In this document: piece by piece, positions 16,703-24,885 of the stretch
How positions within the stretch are numbered: position 1 is the stretch's first letter
How the letters are laid out: every line of letters starts with the position of its first letter
Origin: JALYZC01 sp963725645
Lineage (GTDB): Bacteria > Actinomycetota > Thermoleophilia > Solirubrobacterales > Solirubrobacteraceae
Assembly: GCA_963725645.1 (NCBI GenBank)
Contig: CAVRZD010000002.1
Span: 248,001-312,000 of the forward strand
Direction of reading: 5' to 3'
DNA length: 64,000 bases
Made by a program: the position numbers and the translations under genes
Notes under the pieces: generated by a model
The model's input: the letters and a program-made list of their open reading frames with translations, nothing else
Databases searched by the model: none
Told to the model about the DNA's origin: nothing

Positions 16703-17347
16703 CGCGAGCGTGAGCGAGATGTTGTCGGCGTACCCGTCGTTGGAGGTGCCCGCCGACCGCGTCGCCGTCATGACGATCTGGATGGCCCTGGTTCCGACCG
16801 GTATCCGGCCGCTCGCAGCTCGCCGCAGCAGCTTCGTCTGGCCGCCTCGGTTGGTGGCCGTCACCGGACCGATCCGAAGCGACCCCAGCGAGGTGCCGAA
16901 GCTGTGGGCGTTGAGGTACGTCGCGGTGACGGTCATGCTGTCGTCCTGGGAGGAGAAGCCGCCCAGGTAGCCGCTCAGCGTCGCGCGCGCGCTGCCGCCG
17001 TCGATCTCGGCGGTGGCCGTGAACACGTCGACGATCTGCGTCGCCGTGGAAAGCGCAGAGTTCCCGCCACCGAAGAAGTTGCGCCCGGCGCCGATGCTCC
17101 GGCTCTGGGCAGTGGTCGGGAACCCCCCTGGCGCGCCGTACTTGATCGCGGTGAAGCTCGCCGTGGTCGTCCAGCTCGGCGGCGCATCGACCACGTTTCC
17201 GTCCGGGCTCCCCGCGCCCGCCTCGGCGCCCGGATTGCGAAGCAGGTTGCCCGTGGGGGCCGCCGCCCATGCCGACCCCGCGGCACCGAGCAGGAATGCG
17301 ACTGCGACCAGCAATGCCGCGGGGAAGCGCTTACGCCGGGTCTTCAT
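16154..17347 (-). CDS. secreted FecR-like protein (family member 2) with N-terminal beta-sandwich region
   Basis: 397 residues with a signal peptide (KTRRKRFPAALLVAVAFLL, cleavage near AWA-AAP at ~28). Residues ~30-215 look like a carbohydrate-binding/jelly-roll module (NLLRNPGAEAG at its start). The last ~182 residues are the shared core: GRAVNTAPVSGQVLVKLPG, IPVGSLLDTTRGTVRM, GVFQVAQTRSGGGLTDLNL, then VVRRLRGKARGRFRTRGRYS, ATVRGTDWTV, DRCDGTLTSV and RAGRSYLARAG. The second block matches the FecR pattern (VRGT..., G-x-V-x-V, aG-x-Y). No membrane anchor. Last gene of a three-gene FecR-like operon (18361-19773, 17369-18340, 16154-17347). Confidence 0.75.
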   Translation of the reverse strand: MKTRRKRFPAALLVAVAFLLGAAGSAWAAAPTGNLLRNPGAEAGAGSPDGNVVDAPPSWTTTASFTAIKYGAPGGFPTTAQSRSIGAGRNFFGGGNSALSTATQIVDVFTATAEIDGGSARATLSGYLGGFSSQDDSMTVTATYLNAHSFGTSLGSLRIGPVTATNRGGQTKLLRRAASGRIPVGTRAIQIVMTATRSAGTSNDGYADNISLTLAGAKPVLGRAVNTAPVSGQVLVKLPGQGFVPLSGGQQIPVGSLLDTTRGTVRMTSAANTRGAVQTGDFTGGVFQVAQTRSGGGLTDLNLSGGSFSACAVGAGRRAVAARSSRVVRRLRGKARGRFRTRGRYSAATVRGTDWTVADRCDGTLTSVRTGVVAVRDFRKRRNVTVRAGRSYLARAG

Positions 17348-17368
17348 GTCAAACCAGCCTCGTTTCGC

Positions 17369-17917
17369 CTACGGGGCACGCGCGAGGTAGCTGTGCCCGG
17401 CGCGGACGGTGACGTTGCGGTGCTTGCGGAAGTCGCGCACGACCACGACGCCGGTCCTAACGCTGGTGAGCGTGCCGTCGCAGCGGTCCGCCACCGTCCA
17501 GTCGGTGCCGCGCACCGTCGCCGCGCTGTAGCGCCCGCGGGTGCGGAAGCGCCCGCGCGCCTTGCCACGCAGCCGGCGGACCACGCGGCTGGAGCGTGTC
17601 GCCACGGCTCGCTTGCCGGCTCCCGCGGCGCAGCGGCTGAAGCTGCCGCCGCTCAGGTTCAGATCGGTCAGCCCGCCCCCGCTGCGCGACTGGGCGACCT
17701 GGAAGATCCCTGCGGAGAAGTCACCCGTCTGGACCGCCCCGCGCGCGTTCGCCGCGCTCGAGAGCCGGACGGTGCCGCGACTCGTGTCGAGCAGTGAGCC
17801 GACCGGGATCTGCTGGCCCCCAGTCAACGGCACGAACCCCTCCCCCGGCAGCTTGACCAGCACCTGGCCACTAACCGGTGCCGTGTTGACCGCCCTCCCC
17901 AGGACAGGCTTCGCGCC
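17369..17917 (-). repeat. direct repeat copy B (FecR-like core)
   Basis: Partner of 16154-16702, same orientation, equal length (182 codons plus stop), very high nucleotide identity by eye. Recombination between the two copies would delete the N-terminal domain of one gene and fuse the pair. Confidence 0.85.
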
Positions 17918-18340
17918 CGGCGGGCCGGTGAGGCGAGTCGACGACCAGCTGAATCCGCTGTGGCCGGCCGAGTCGTCGAAGGTGCCGGACATGTGGTTTC
18001 CGTCAGCGGCGACCGTGCCCGTCAGCGCGGCGCTGTAGCTCCCATCCGTGTACACGAGGCCCATCGCGATCTGGTTGCCGTTGAGTTGCCCGGCCACGTT
18101 CCAGGTCACGGATTGGAGGGGCGGGTCGCCCGCGCCGTGACCCGAGAAGGCCCCGGAGTTCAGATCTATCGCGTCATACGTGTTGCTCTGCGGAGCTCCG
18201 CCCTGCGCGACGACCTGCCACTTGCCGCGGATGTCGAATGTGGTGCTCGCCGACGCAGGTCCGGCGGCGGCCAGAACCGCGCAGGTCGCCAGCGCACAGG
18301 CCACCACCGACATACGCCCCAGACTCCGTGCTAGCGGCAT
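17369..18340 (-). CDS. secreted FecR-like protein (family member 3)
   Basis: 323 residues. Signal peptide to about residue 32 (SVVACALATCAVLAAAGPASA). Residues ~33-140 form a small beta-rich domain (FDIRGKWQVVAQGG, LTGTVAADGNHMSGTFDDS) resembling lipocalin-like or 'META-like' secreted modules; the assignment is weak. The C-terminal 182 residues are the family core, almost identical to member 2 (GRAVNTAPVSGQVLVKLPG through SYLARAP). GAGGAAGG lies 5 bases before the ATG. 21 bases separate it from member 2 and 20 from member 4, so the three are co-transcribed. Confidence 0.75.
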   Translation of the reverse strand: MPLARSLGRMSVVACALATCAVLAAAGPASASTTFDIRGKWQVVAQGGAPQSNTYDAIDLNSGAFSGHGAGDPPLQSVTWNVAGQLNGNQIAMGLVYTDGSYSAALTGTVAADGNHMSGTFDDSAGHSGFSWSSTRLTGPPGAKPVLGRAVNTAPVSGQVLVKLPGEGFVPLTGGQQIPVGSLLDTSRGTVRLSSAANARGAVQTGDFSAGIFQVAQSRSGGGLTDLNLSGGSFSRCAAGAGKRAVATRSSRVVRRLRGKARGRFRTRGRYSAATVRGTDWTVADRCDGTLTSVRTGVVVVRDFRKHRNVTVRAGHSYLARAP

Positions 18341-18360
18341 CTCACGCCTTCCTCGTTCGC

Positions 18361-19773
18361 CTACGGAGCACGGGCGAGGTAGCTCTTGCCCGCGCGCACG
18401 ATGATGTTGCGCCGCTTGCGCAGGTCGCGGACGACGACACTGCCGCGGGTGACCCGGGTGAGGGTGCCGTCGCAGCGGTCGATCGTGTCCCAGATGGTGC
18501 CGCGGACCGTCGCGGCGCTGAAGCGACCGCGGGTGCGGAACCGACCCTTGCCGCTGCCGTGCAGGCGGCGGACGACGCGACGGCTGCGCGCCGCGCCCGC
18601 GCGGTTGCTCTTGCGAGCCAGGCAGGCGCGGAAATTGCCGCCGGTCAGGTTGATGTCGCTGAGGCCGTGCAGGCGGCGGTTCTGCTGGCTCAGGAAGACG
18701 CCGCCGTTGAAGTCGGCCTGGTTGAGCCTGGTCGAGCTCGCGTTGGCGGCGGTGAAGACCCTGACGACGCCGCGGCGGCTGTCAAGCGTCGTTCCGACAG
18801 GGATGTCGCGGATCCCCGCCAGGCGCACGAACTTGGCGGCGCGCGCATGCGCCGAGCCCTTGGCCTTGGCCTTGGTCGGTAGGCGCAGGTACACCGTGCC
18901 CGAGACGAGCCCGATCGTCACCGACTTGCCCAGCACCGGCTTCGGCAGCACGATGTAGTTGAAGGTCGCGGTCGTCGAGTTGCCGCACCTATTGGTCGCC
19001 GTGCGCTGCACGCTGAAGGACCCCGCCTTGCTGGTGTCGATCGCGAGCCCCGCCTGCGAAGGATTGGAGGTGAGGCCGATCGCGGCGCTGGCCGACACCG
19101 ACACCGACGCGCGCTCCCCCGTCACATACAGGTTCTTCTGCTGATCGCTGGTGATCGACACGACCGGGTTGTCGCATGGCTGGATCGTGGCCTGGACGAG
19201 GACCTGCTGGCCGCTCGCAGCGCCAAATAGGGGCGTTCTCGTGGAGCCGTCCGCGATGTCAGGGACGGAGAAGTACCCCAGCATGTCGGTGCCGCCCGGG
19301 TTGGTGAATATCGGAGCCCCGGTCGACGGCGCGCTGACCACCCGCAGGCCGATGCGATCGCCCGTCCTGATCACCATGTTGGTCGTGATCGGGGAGCTGG
19401 CCGCCGTGCCGCCGCTGCCATCGGAGGTCGTGGTCGCGCTCGTTCCGGCGCCCGTGTAGTTGCCGCCAACCGGGTGCAGCACGCGCAGCGCGTAGACGGC
19501 GCCCGCCTCGGCGGACCGATAGCGCCAGGACGTAATGATGCCGTCGACGGGAGAGGTCAGGGTCGCGCCCGGCTGGGTGGCCTGGAACACCGTGCACGGC
19601 GAGCAGCCACCGAACGAGGAGCCCACGCTGATGTTGGCCAGGCTGTTGCCGATCGTCACGGCCCGGCTCGGTGCCGGCGAGGCGGCCACCGCGAGCACCG
19701 CCACGGCGAGCACCACGAGCAGTCGGCCCAGCCGACCGCGGAATGGCCGGACCTGCGGGGGCACGCCCGTCAT
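18361..19773 (-). CDS. secreted FecR-like protein (family member 4)
   Basis: About 470 residues from ATG 19773; the frame extends to 19959, but that stretch has no signal-like features and lies under the divergent promoter. Signal peptide: Arg-rich start then RLLVVLAVAVLAVAAS, cleavage near residue 38. Residues ~40-290 are a Thr/Ser/Gly-rich beta region with Ig-like character. The core is a more divergent family copy: GKSVTIGLVSGTVYLRLP, IPVGTTLDSRRGVVRV, GVFLSQQNRRLHGLSDINL, RVVRRLHGSGKGRFRTRGRF, ATVRGTIWDTIDRCDGTL, RAGKSYLARAP. First gene of the three-gene operon; divergent from the second CHASE2 cyclase. Confidence 0.72.
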   Translation of the reverse strand: MTGVPPQVRPFRGRLGRLLVVLAVAVLAVAASPAPSRAVTIGNSLANISVGSSFGGCSPCTVFQATQPGATLTSPVDGIITSWRYRSAEAGAVYALRVLHPVGGNYTGAGTSATTTSDGSGGTAASSPITTNMVIRTGDRIGLRVVSAPSTGAPIFTNPGGTDMLGYFSVPDIADGSTRTPLFGAASGQQVLVQATIQPCDNPVVSITSDQQKNLYVTGERASVSVSASAAIGLTSNPSQAGLAIDTSKAGSFSVQRTATNRCGNSTTATFNYIVLPKPVLGKSVTIGLVSGTVYLRLPTKAKAKGSAHARAAKFVRLAGIRDIPVGTTLDSRRGVVRVFTAANASSTRLNQADFNGGVFLSQQNRRLHGLSDINLTGGNFRACLARKSNRAGAARSRRVVRRLHGSGKGRFRTRGRFSAATVRGTIWDTIDRCDGTLTRVTRGSVVVRDLRKRRNIIVRAGKSYLARAP

Positions 19774-19920
19774 CGACCGTCCCGACGCTGCATGCTCGCG
19801 TTCAGAGGAGCCTTCCCGTGATTGCGCCATTTCACCAGCGGCCATGCCGCCGGTCAACCGGTTCAAACATCGGCGCCGCGCCAAAGTTGCGCGACGCCCG
19901 ACCGGGCGGCGCGAGCGGAT

Positions 19921-19941
19921 TCGGACGGTAAGCTCCGCGTC
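19921..19941 (+). promoter_or_regulatory. promoter element ACGGTAAGCTC before the second CHASE2 cyclase
   Basis: ACGGTAAGCTC spans about 19925-19935, with -10-like TAAGCT (19929-19934) 7 bases before GTG 19942 and no ribosome site. The sequence and its spacing to the start codon match the minus-strand element upstream of the DUF3307/CHASE2 operon at 14833-14848. Confidence 0.5.
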
Positions 19942-21714
19942 GTGAGGCGGCGCAAGCACGGGCTTCGCCTCGGCCTGCTGGCCGCGGTGGCCGTCGCCGC
20001 CGCCGGTCTTGCGGTGACCGCGTACGCGCTGGACCTCCTGCGGCCGCTGGAGCTGAACACCGTCGACGCGCGCTATCGCGTTCGCGGCACAAGGTCACCG
20101 CCGAAGGACCTGGTGCTGGTCGCGCTCGATCCGCGCAGCCTGAAGGAGCTGGGGCAACGTCCACCGCTGCCGCGGTCGTTGCACGCTCGGCTGCTCGAGC
20201 GGCTGCGCCGGGACCATCCTCGGCTGATCGTCTACGACTTCCAGTTCATCGGCCACACCGGGAGGCGCGAGGACGAGGCCCTGAAGGCGGCGGTCTCGGC
20301 CGCCCGCCCGGTGGTGCTCGGGACGCACGAGTCCGGCGGAGACCCCGTACCCGTCCCCGCCGGCGAGCCGGATCCCCGGAGGCTCGGAGCTACGATCGCA
20401 AGCGTCGCCGTGCCGAACGATTCCGACGGCAAGATCCGTCGCATGCTCTACGCACCGATCGAGCTGAAGTCGCTCGGCGTGGCGGCGGCGGAGCTCGTGG
20501 CCGGCAGGCCCGTTGGCGAGAGCCACTTCCCCGACAACACCGCCTGGATCGACTATCGCGGCCCGCCCGGGACCGTGCGCACGTACTCGTTCTCGAGCGT
20601 GCTCGCCGGTCGCGTGCCCCGGGCAGCGTTCGCGAACAAGATCGTCGTGGTCGGGCCGACCGATCCAATCGAGAAGGACGTGTTCCCCACGCCCATGTCG
20701 GACAACGTGATGGCTGGTCCGGAGATCCAGGCCAACGCGATCGCGACGATTCTCGACGGCTTTCCGCTCACTCCGGTCGCCGGAGCCATCGACGTCCTCC
20801 TCATCGTGCTCTTCGCTGCCGTGCCGGCGCTCGCGGCGCTGCGCCGCTCGGCGCTCGTCACGCTCGCCGTGTCGGCCGGTGCCCTGGCGGTGCTGGCGGT
20901 GGGCGCGCAGCTCGCGTTCGACGCCGGGCGGATCGTGGCGGTGACCTATCCGGCGCTGGGGCTCGTGCTCGCCGCGACGGGGTCCGTGGCCGTCGACTAC
21001 TTCGGCGAGCGGCGCGAGCGGCGCCACATGCGCCAGCTCTTCTCGCGGTTTGTGCCGGCCGACGTCGTCGACGACGTGATCCAGCGCGCCGACGAGGACC
21101 TGCGGCTGGGCGGCGTCCGCCGCGAGGGAACGGTGATGTTCACCGACCTGCGGGGATTCACCACGTTCTCGGAGTCACTCGAGCCCGAGCGGGTGGTCGA
21201 GGTCATCAATCAGTACCTGGGCGAGATGTCGGAGGCGATCCTCGGCCATGGTGGAACGCTCGTGTCGTACATGGGGGACGGCATCATGGCGTTGTTCGGC
21301 GCTCCTCTGGAGCAGCCGGATCACGCTGATCGCGCCCTCAGCGCGGCGCGGGAGATGCTGCTGACGCGGCTGCCGCGGTTCAACGCGTGGCTGCGCGCCC
21401 AGGGTTTCGCGCACGAGTTCCGCATGGGCATCGGTTTGAACAGCGGCGACGTGATGTCGGGGAACGTCGGGTCGGAGCGGCGGCTCGAATACACGGCGAT
21501 CGGAGACACCACGAACACGGCGGCCCGGCTCGAGGGCATGACGAAGGACACGCCGCACGATCTGTTCGTCGCCGACTCGACACGCGGGCGCCTGCGCAAT
21601 GAGCCCACCGACCTGATCTACGTCGAGGAGCTCCCGATCAGGGGAAGGCAGTCCACCATCAAGGTCTGGACGCTCGACGTCACCGGCGCTCCGGAAGAAG
21701 CGCCATATGCCTGA
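19942..21714 (+). CDS. CHASE2-domain class III adenylate/guanylate cyclase (second copy)
   Basis: 590 residues, the same architecture as 12587-14437: N-terminal helix (~8-28), CHASE2 sensor (LELNTVDARYRVRG, LIVYDFQF, FANKIVVVG, GPEIQANAIAT), three helices, then the cyclase domain (MFTDLRGFTTF, YMGDGIMALFGAP, IGDTTNTAARLEGMTK). The two proteins are clear paralogues, most similar in the catalytic half. The adenine-specifying Lys position is Ser here, so the nucleotide product is unclear. GTG 19942 is preferred over upstream in-frame codons because of the promoter element 7 bases upstream. Divergent from the FecR-like operon, which suggests shared control. Confidence 0.93.
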   Translation: MRRRKHGLRLGLLAAVAVAAAGLAVTAYALDLLRPLELNTVDARYRVRGTRSPPKDLVLVALDPRSLKELGQRPPLPRSLHARLLERLRRDHPRLIVYDFQFIGHTGRREDEALKAAVSAARPVVLGTHESGGDPVPVPAGEPDPRRLGATIASVAVPNDSDGKIRRMLYAPIELKSLGVAAAELVAGRPVGESHFPDNTAWIDYRGPPGTVRTYSFSSVLAGRVPRAAFANKIVVVGPTDPIEKDVFPTPMSDNVMAGPEIQANAIATILDGFPLTPVAGAIDVLLIVLFAAVPALAALRRSALVTLAVSAGALAVLAVGAQLAFDAGRIVAVTYPALGLVLAATGSVAVDYFGERRERRHMRQLFSRFVPADVVDDVIQRADEDLRLGGVRREGTVMFTDLRGFTTFSESLEPERVVEVINQYLGEMSEAILGHGGTLVSYMGDGIMALFGAPLEQPDHADRALSAAREMLLTRLPRFNAWLRAQGFAHEFRMGIGLNSGDVMSGNVGSERRLEYTAIGDTTNTAARLEGMTKDTPHDLFVADSTRGRLRNEPTDLIYVEELPIRGRQSTIKVWTLDVTGAPEEAPYA

Positions 21715-22264
21715 GCTGCGCCTGGACGGGAGTTCCCTTCAGCTCGGCCAGCACGTCGACGCGGACCTGCCGCCGGCGCTGGACCAGTCGCCGGGCCGCG
21801 GCCCTCAGGGGAATCTCGATCACGACGCTTCGCTGCGGTGGAGCTGCGAGGTCGACCCCACCGAACGACCCGAGGGGAACGCCGCCTCCGAGGATGTCAG
21901 CCGCGTGCGACGGGAAGATCACCAGTGCGCCATCGCAACGCGTGGCGGCCCGGCACCGCACGTGAATGCGCGCGACGCCGGCGCGCAGCCGCACGGGGCC
22001 GGGCGAGATCGTGATCGGCGCAAGCGCGGGGTCGCCACCGAGGCCGCCCGCCTGCTGACAGAACTGGTGGCATCCGGCTCTCCGCCGGCGCTTCCGGGTG
22101 GCGACGCCGTCGCCGGCCGGCGGCGGTCCGGGGTCGGTGCTCGAAGAGTCGAGGCGGCCGACGCCGTTCGAAAGACTGGCGCCCGACCCGCCCGCGGGCG
22201 CAGCCGCGACAATCCCCACCACCCCGGCAACCGACAGCGCCGTTCCCAGCGTGCGGAGCCTCAT
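21680..22264 (-). CDS. small secreted protein of unknown function
   Basis: 194 residues. An N-terminal signal peptide (RLRTLGTALSVAGVVGIVAAA) is followed by a low-complexity Gly/Ser/Pro region and a beta-rich domain with two Cys (HVRCRAATRCDGALVI) and an Arg-rich end. That pattern, with RC-x4-RCDG, is common in secreted proteins of this bacterial group, but the function is unknown. The last 35 bases overlap the 3' end of the CHASE2 cyclase on the other strand. It diverges from the next FecR-like gene. Confidence 0.6.
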   Translation of the reverse strand: MRLRTLGTALSVAGVVGIVAAAPAGGSGASLSNGVGRLDSSSTDPGPPPAGDGVATRKRRRRAGCHQFCQQAGGLGGDPALAPITISPGPVRLRAGVARIHVRCRAATRCDGALVIFPSHAADILGGGVPLGSFGGVDLAAPPQRSVVIEIPLRAAARRLVQRRRQVRVDVLAELKGTPVQAQLRHMALLPERR

Positions 22265-22326
22265 CGAGGCACGGACGGCAGAAGCATGGCTCGGACGATG
22301 CTAGACCAGGCGCGCGGACGTGAACA

Positions 22327-22364
22327 CCCGGGTGCGAATCGTCCGCCCGGGTGCGAATCGTCCG
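22327..22364. repeat. 19-bp perfect tandem repeat in a promoter region
   Basis: Two head-to-tail copies of CCCGGGTGCGAATCGTCCG (22327-22345 and 22346-22364), 34 bases upstream of ATG 22398 and inside the 133-base divergent spacer. Tandem repeats of this size and position are typical of operators, but no regulator is identified. Confidence 0.7.
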
Positions 22365-22397
22365 CGACCCGCGTGTGTTGACACTGAGGTGCGGCTC

Positions 22398-23804
22398 ATG
22401 TTTCATCGCCTGATGGGCGCCCCGCGGGTTGGGTGGTCAGTCGCGATCGGGCTCTCCGTGGTCCTGTCGCTCGCGCTCGTCCCCGTGGCCGGAGCGGCCC
22501 AGCAGATCATCAGCGTCTCCGGAGGGCCGCTGACGCACATCTGGCTGAACGACAACCTCGGCTGTCAGGCCGACCACAGCGGCGACACCCAGCACGAGTT
22601 CTTCGGCGGGACCGATCCCGGGTCGTGCGGAACGTTCCTCGCGGCGGGCGGGACCAGCTTCGGGCCGCGCTCGGGCAACACATCGTTCACCCCGGTCAGC
22701 CAGTCCGGAGTGACCGGCTCGGGAACGAGCGGGAATCCCTTCAGGGTCGTGACGGTCGTCGACGCCGGCACGACGGGCCTGCGCGTCACTCAGACCGACA
22801 CCTACGTCGCGGGTCAGGAGTCCTACCGGACGGACGTCACGGTCTCCAACTTCGCCGGTGCTCCGATCGATGCGGCGCTCTATCACGCCGGCGATTGCTT
22901 CCTCCAGAACTCCGACACCGGCTTCGGCGTGTTCGACTCGTCGACGCAGGGCATCTTCTGCGCGGCCAACCCGAACAACTCGCCGCCCGGGCGCGTCGTG
23001 GGCTTCTCCGCGCTCAGCGCCGGAGCCCACCACGCGGAGGACCGGTACAGCACCGTGTTCGGCGGCATCACAGACAGCGCAGCCCAGTTCCCCGACACCT
23101 GCGCCTGCACCACGCGGCTCGACAACGGTGCCGGACTGAGTTGGGCGATCACGGTGCCCGCCGGAGGGGCGGTCACCCGATCGCTGCTGACGACCTTCTC
23201 ACCCTCCGGGGCCACGCAACCGGTGGCGCCGCCAGTGTTTGCCAGAGCGGTCAACGTCGGCGTGGTCAGGGGGAAGGTGACGATCAGCGTGCCGCGCACC
23301 GCCGGATCGGCCAGCCGGACGGCGCGTTCGGCCAAGGTGGTCAAGTTCGTATCCCTCCGAGGGCTTCGACAGATTCCGGTCGGCTCGTTCCTGAACACGA
23401 GGCGCGGCACGGTGCGGCTCACGAGCGCCACCTCGACCGGCGCGCTTCAGACGGGTGACTTCAGCGGCGGTGTCTTCCAGGTGCGCCAGGCGCGGAGCAA
23501 CCGCGGGCTGACCGACCTGAACCTGAGCGGGTCGAGCTTCCGCGGCTGCGCCACGGGCCGACGTGCGGTGGCGGCCCGCTCGAGCCGTGTGGTCCGCCGG
23601 CTGCGTGGCCGGGCCCGCGGGCGCTACCGCACCCGCGGGCGCTACAGCGCGGCGACCGTGCGGGGTACCACGTGGACCGTGGCGGACCGTTGCGACGGCA
23701 CGCTCACCAGCGTCAGCAGCGGCGTCGTGGTGGTCCGCGACAACCGCCGGCACCGCAACGTCACCGTGCGCGCCCACCGGAGCTACCTCGCGCGGGCGGG
23801 CTGA
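22398..23804 (+). CDS. secreted FecR-like protein (family member 5)
   Basis: 468 residues from ATG 22398, with GAGGTG 6 bases upstream. Signal peptide to about residue 33 (VAIGLSVVLSLALVPVAGA). Residues ~35-275 form a beta-rich domain with several Cys (CQADHSG, CGTFLAAGG, CFLQNSD, CACTTRL) resembling secreted adhesin/Ig-like folds. The C-terminal ~190 residues are the core: ARAVNVGVVRGKVTISV, IPVGSFLNTRRGTVRL, GVFQVRQARSNRGLTDLNL, VVRRLRGRARGRYRTRGRYS, ATVRGTTWTV, DRCDGTLTSV, SYLARAG. It lies in inverted orientation to members 2-4. It converges on the CorA gene, 6 bases apart. Confidence 0.75.
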   Translation: MFHRLMGAPRVGWSVAIGLSVVLSLALVPVAGAAQQIISVSGGPLTHIWLNDNLGCQADHSGDTQHEFFGGTDPGSCGTFLAAGGTSFGPRSGNTSFTPVSQSGVTGSGTSGNPFRVVTVVDAGTTGLRVTQTDTYVAGQESYRTDVTVSNFAGAPIDAALYHAGDCFLQNSDTGFGVFDSSTQGIFCAANPNNSPPGRVVGFSALSAGAHHAEDRYSTVFGGITDSAAQFPDTCACTTRLDNGAGLSWAITVPAGGAVTRSLLTTFSPSGATQPVAPPVFARAVNVGVVRGKVTISVPRTAGSASRTARSAKVVKFVSLRGLRQIPVGSFLNTRRGTVRLTSATSTGALQTGDFSGGVFQVRQARSNRGLTDLNLSGSSFRGCATGRRAVAARSSRVVRRLRGRARGRYRTRGRYSAATVRGTTWTVADRCDGTLTSVSSGVVVVRDNRRHRNVTVRAHRSYLARAG

Positions 23805-23810
23805 GCGCTC

Positions 23811-24836
23811 TCAGAGGTAGCGGCTGCGCCGGAACCACGCGTAGAGGGCCGCGCAGGACACGACGAGGCTGCCGATTCCGTAGGCCAGAAACGCCCAGAG
23901 TGACGTCACGTGGCCGACCAGCCATCCGAAGTTCTGGCCGAAGAAGCCGGTCACGAACGTCAGGGGTAGGAAGATCGTCGCGATGATCGTGAGCTGCTTG
24001 GTCGTCTCGGTCTGCTTCGCGCTGATCTCGTTCTGGCGGGCACCCAGCACGGCGAGGTTGGCCTCCAGGATGCTCGTCAGCAGCTCCCGCTGCGCGGTGA
24101 TCTCGTCGTGGACTCGCTGAACCTGGTCGTTGACGTCGCGGAAGTAGAGCTGCATCGTCGATGACACGCGCGGGCTGGTGCCCCGCTCGATCGCCCCAAG
24201 CGGGGCGATCAGTGGGTGCAGGGCGCGGTAGAACTCGATCACCTCGCGCTTGAGGAAGTAGATGCGCTCGGTCTGGTCGTCTCCGCCTTCGAAGACGCGC
24301 ACCTCGGCGTCCTCGATGTCGGCCGTCAGGCCCTCGGCGACCGGCTTGTAGTCGTCGACAATCTGGGCCAGGACCGCCCACACCACCGACAGGGAGCCCT
24401 CTTCGAGCAGCTCGGAACGGGCCTCCAGACGCCGCCGTGCCGATTCCAGCTTCCCGCCCTCGCCGTGGCGGATGGTGATCGCGTAGCCCGGCCCCGCGAA
24501 GATGTTGATCTCGCCGAAGTCGACCTGCTCGCGTTCGTCGTCGTAGCGCCCCGTCCGGAGGACGACGAAGTAGTGGTTGTCATAGTCCTCCATCTTCGCC
24601 CGCTGGTGCCGCGACCGAGCGGCCTCCATCGCCAGTTCGTGTACCGGGAAGAAGGTCGAGACCTCCTCCATCTCCTCATCGGTCGGCTCGTGGAGGCCCA
24701 GCCAGATGAAGCCGTCGAGCCGCGCTGCGAGCGCCGCCGCGTCCGCGATCGATTCGGGGCCCTCGCGCTGGCGGGCCCCGCCCCTGTAGTACGCGCAGTC
24801 GATGATCATCGTGGCGCTCTCCGGCAGGCTATCCAT
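23811..24836 (-). CDS. CorA-family divalent cation transporter
   Basis: About 341 residues from ATG 24836 (ATG 24809 is also possible). A long N-terminal cytoplasmic alpha/beta and coiled-coil region precedes two C-terminal helices separated by FGQNFGW, which corresponds to the CorA GMN signature with Gln for Met and the Asn kept. The segment TKQLTIIATIFLPLTFVTGFF is typical CorA TM1. It would form a pentameric Mg2+ (or Co2+/Zn2+) channel in the cytoplasmic membrane. It shares a ~110-base divergent spacer with FecR-like member 6. No direct link to the signalling genes can be shown. Confidence 0.88.
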   Translation of the reverse strand: MDSLPESATMIIDCAYYRGGARQREGPESIADAAALAARLDGFIWLGLHEPTDEEMEEVSTFFPVHELAMEAARSRHQRAKMEDYDNHYFVVLRTGRYDDEREQVDFGEINIFAGPGYAITIRHGEGGKLESARRRLEARSELLEEGSLSVVWAVLAQIVDDYKPVAEGLTADIEDAEVRVFEGGDDQTERIYFLKREVIEFYRALHPLIAPLGAIERGTSPRVSSTMQLYFRDVNDQVQRVHDEITAQRELLTSILEANLAVLGARQNEISAKQTETTKQLTIIATIFLPLTFVTGFFGQNFGWLVGHVTSLWAFLAYGIGSLVVSCAALYAWFRRSRYL

Positions 24837-24885
24837 GGCAGCGGCATGAACCGCAACCATTGGGCAAGGCGAGGTGTTGTGGCTT

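Noticed and set aside
18361..19959. Start of FecR-like member 4 at 19959.
   Set aside because: The extra 62 residues are Arg-rich, precede the signal peptide and overlap the divergent CHASE2 promoter and start; ATG 19773 gives a normal signal peptide.
22378..22383. TTGACA as a -35 box for FecR-like member 5.
   Set aside because: It lies only 15 bases before the ATG, too close to permit a -10 and a leader with the ribosome site.
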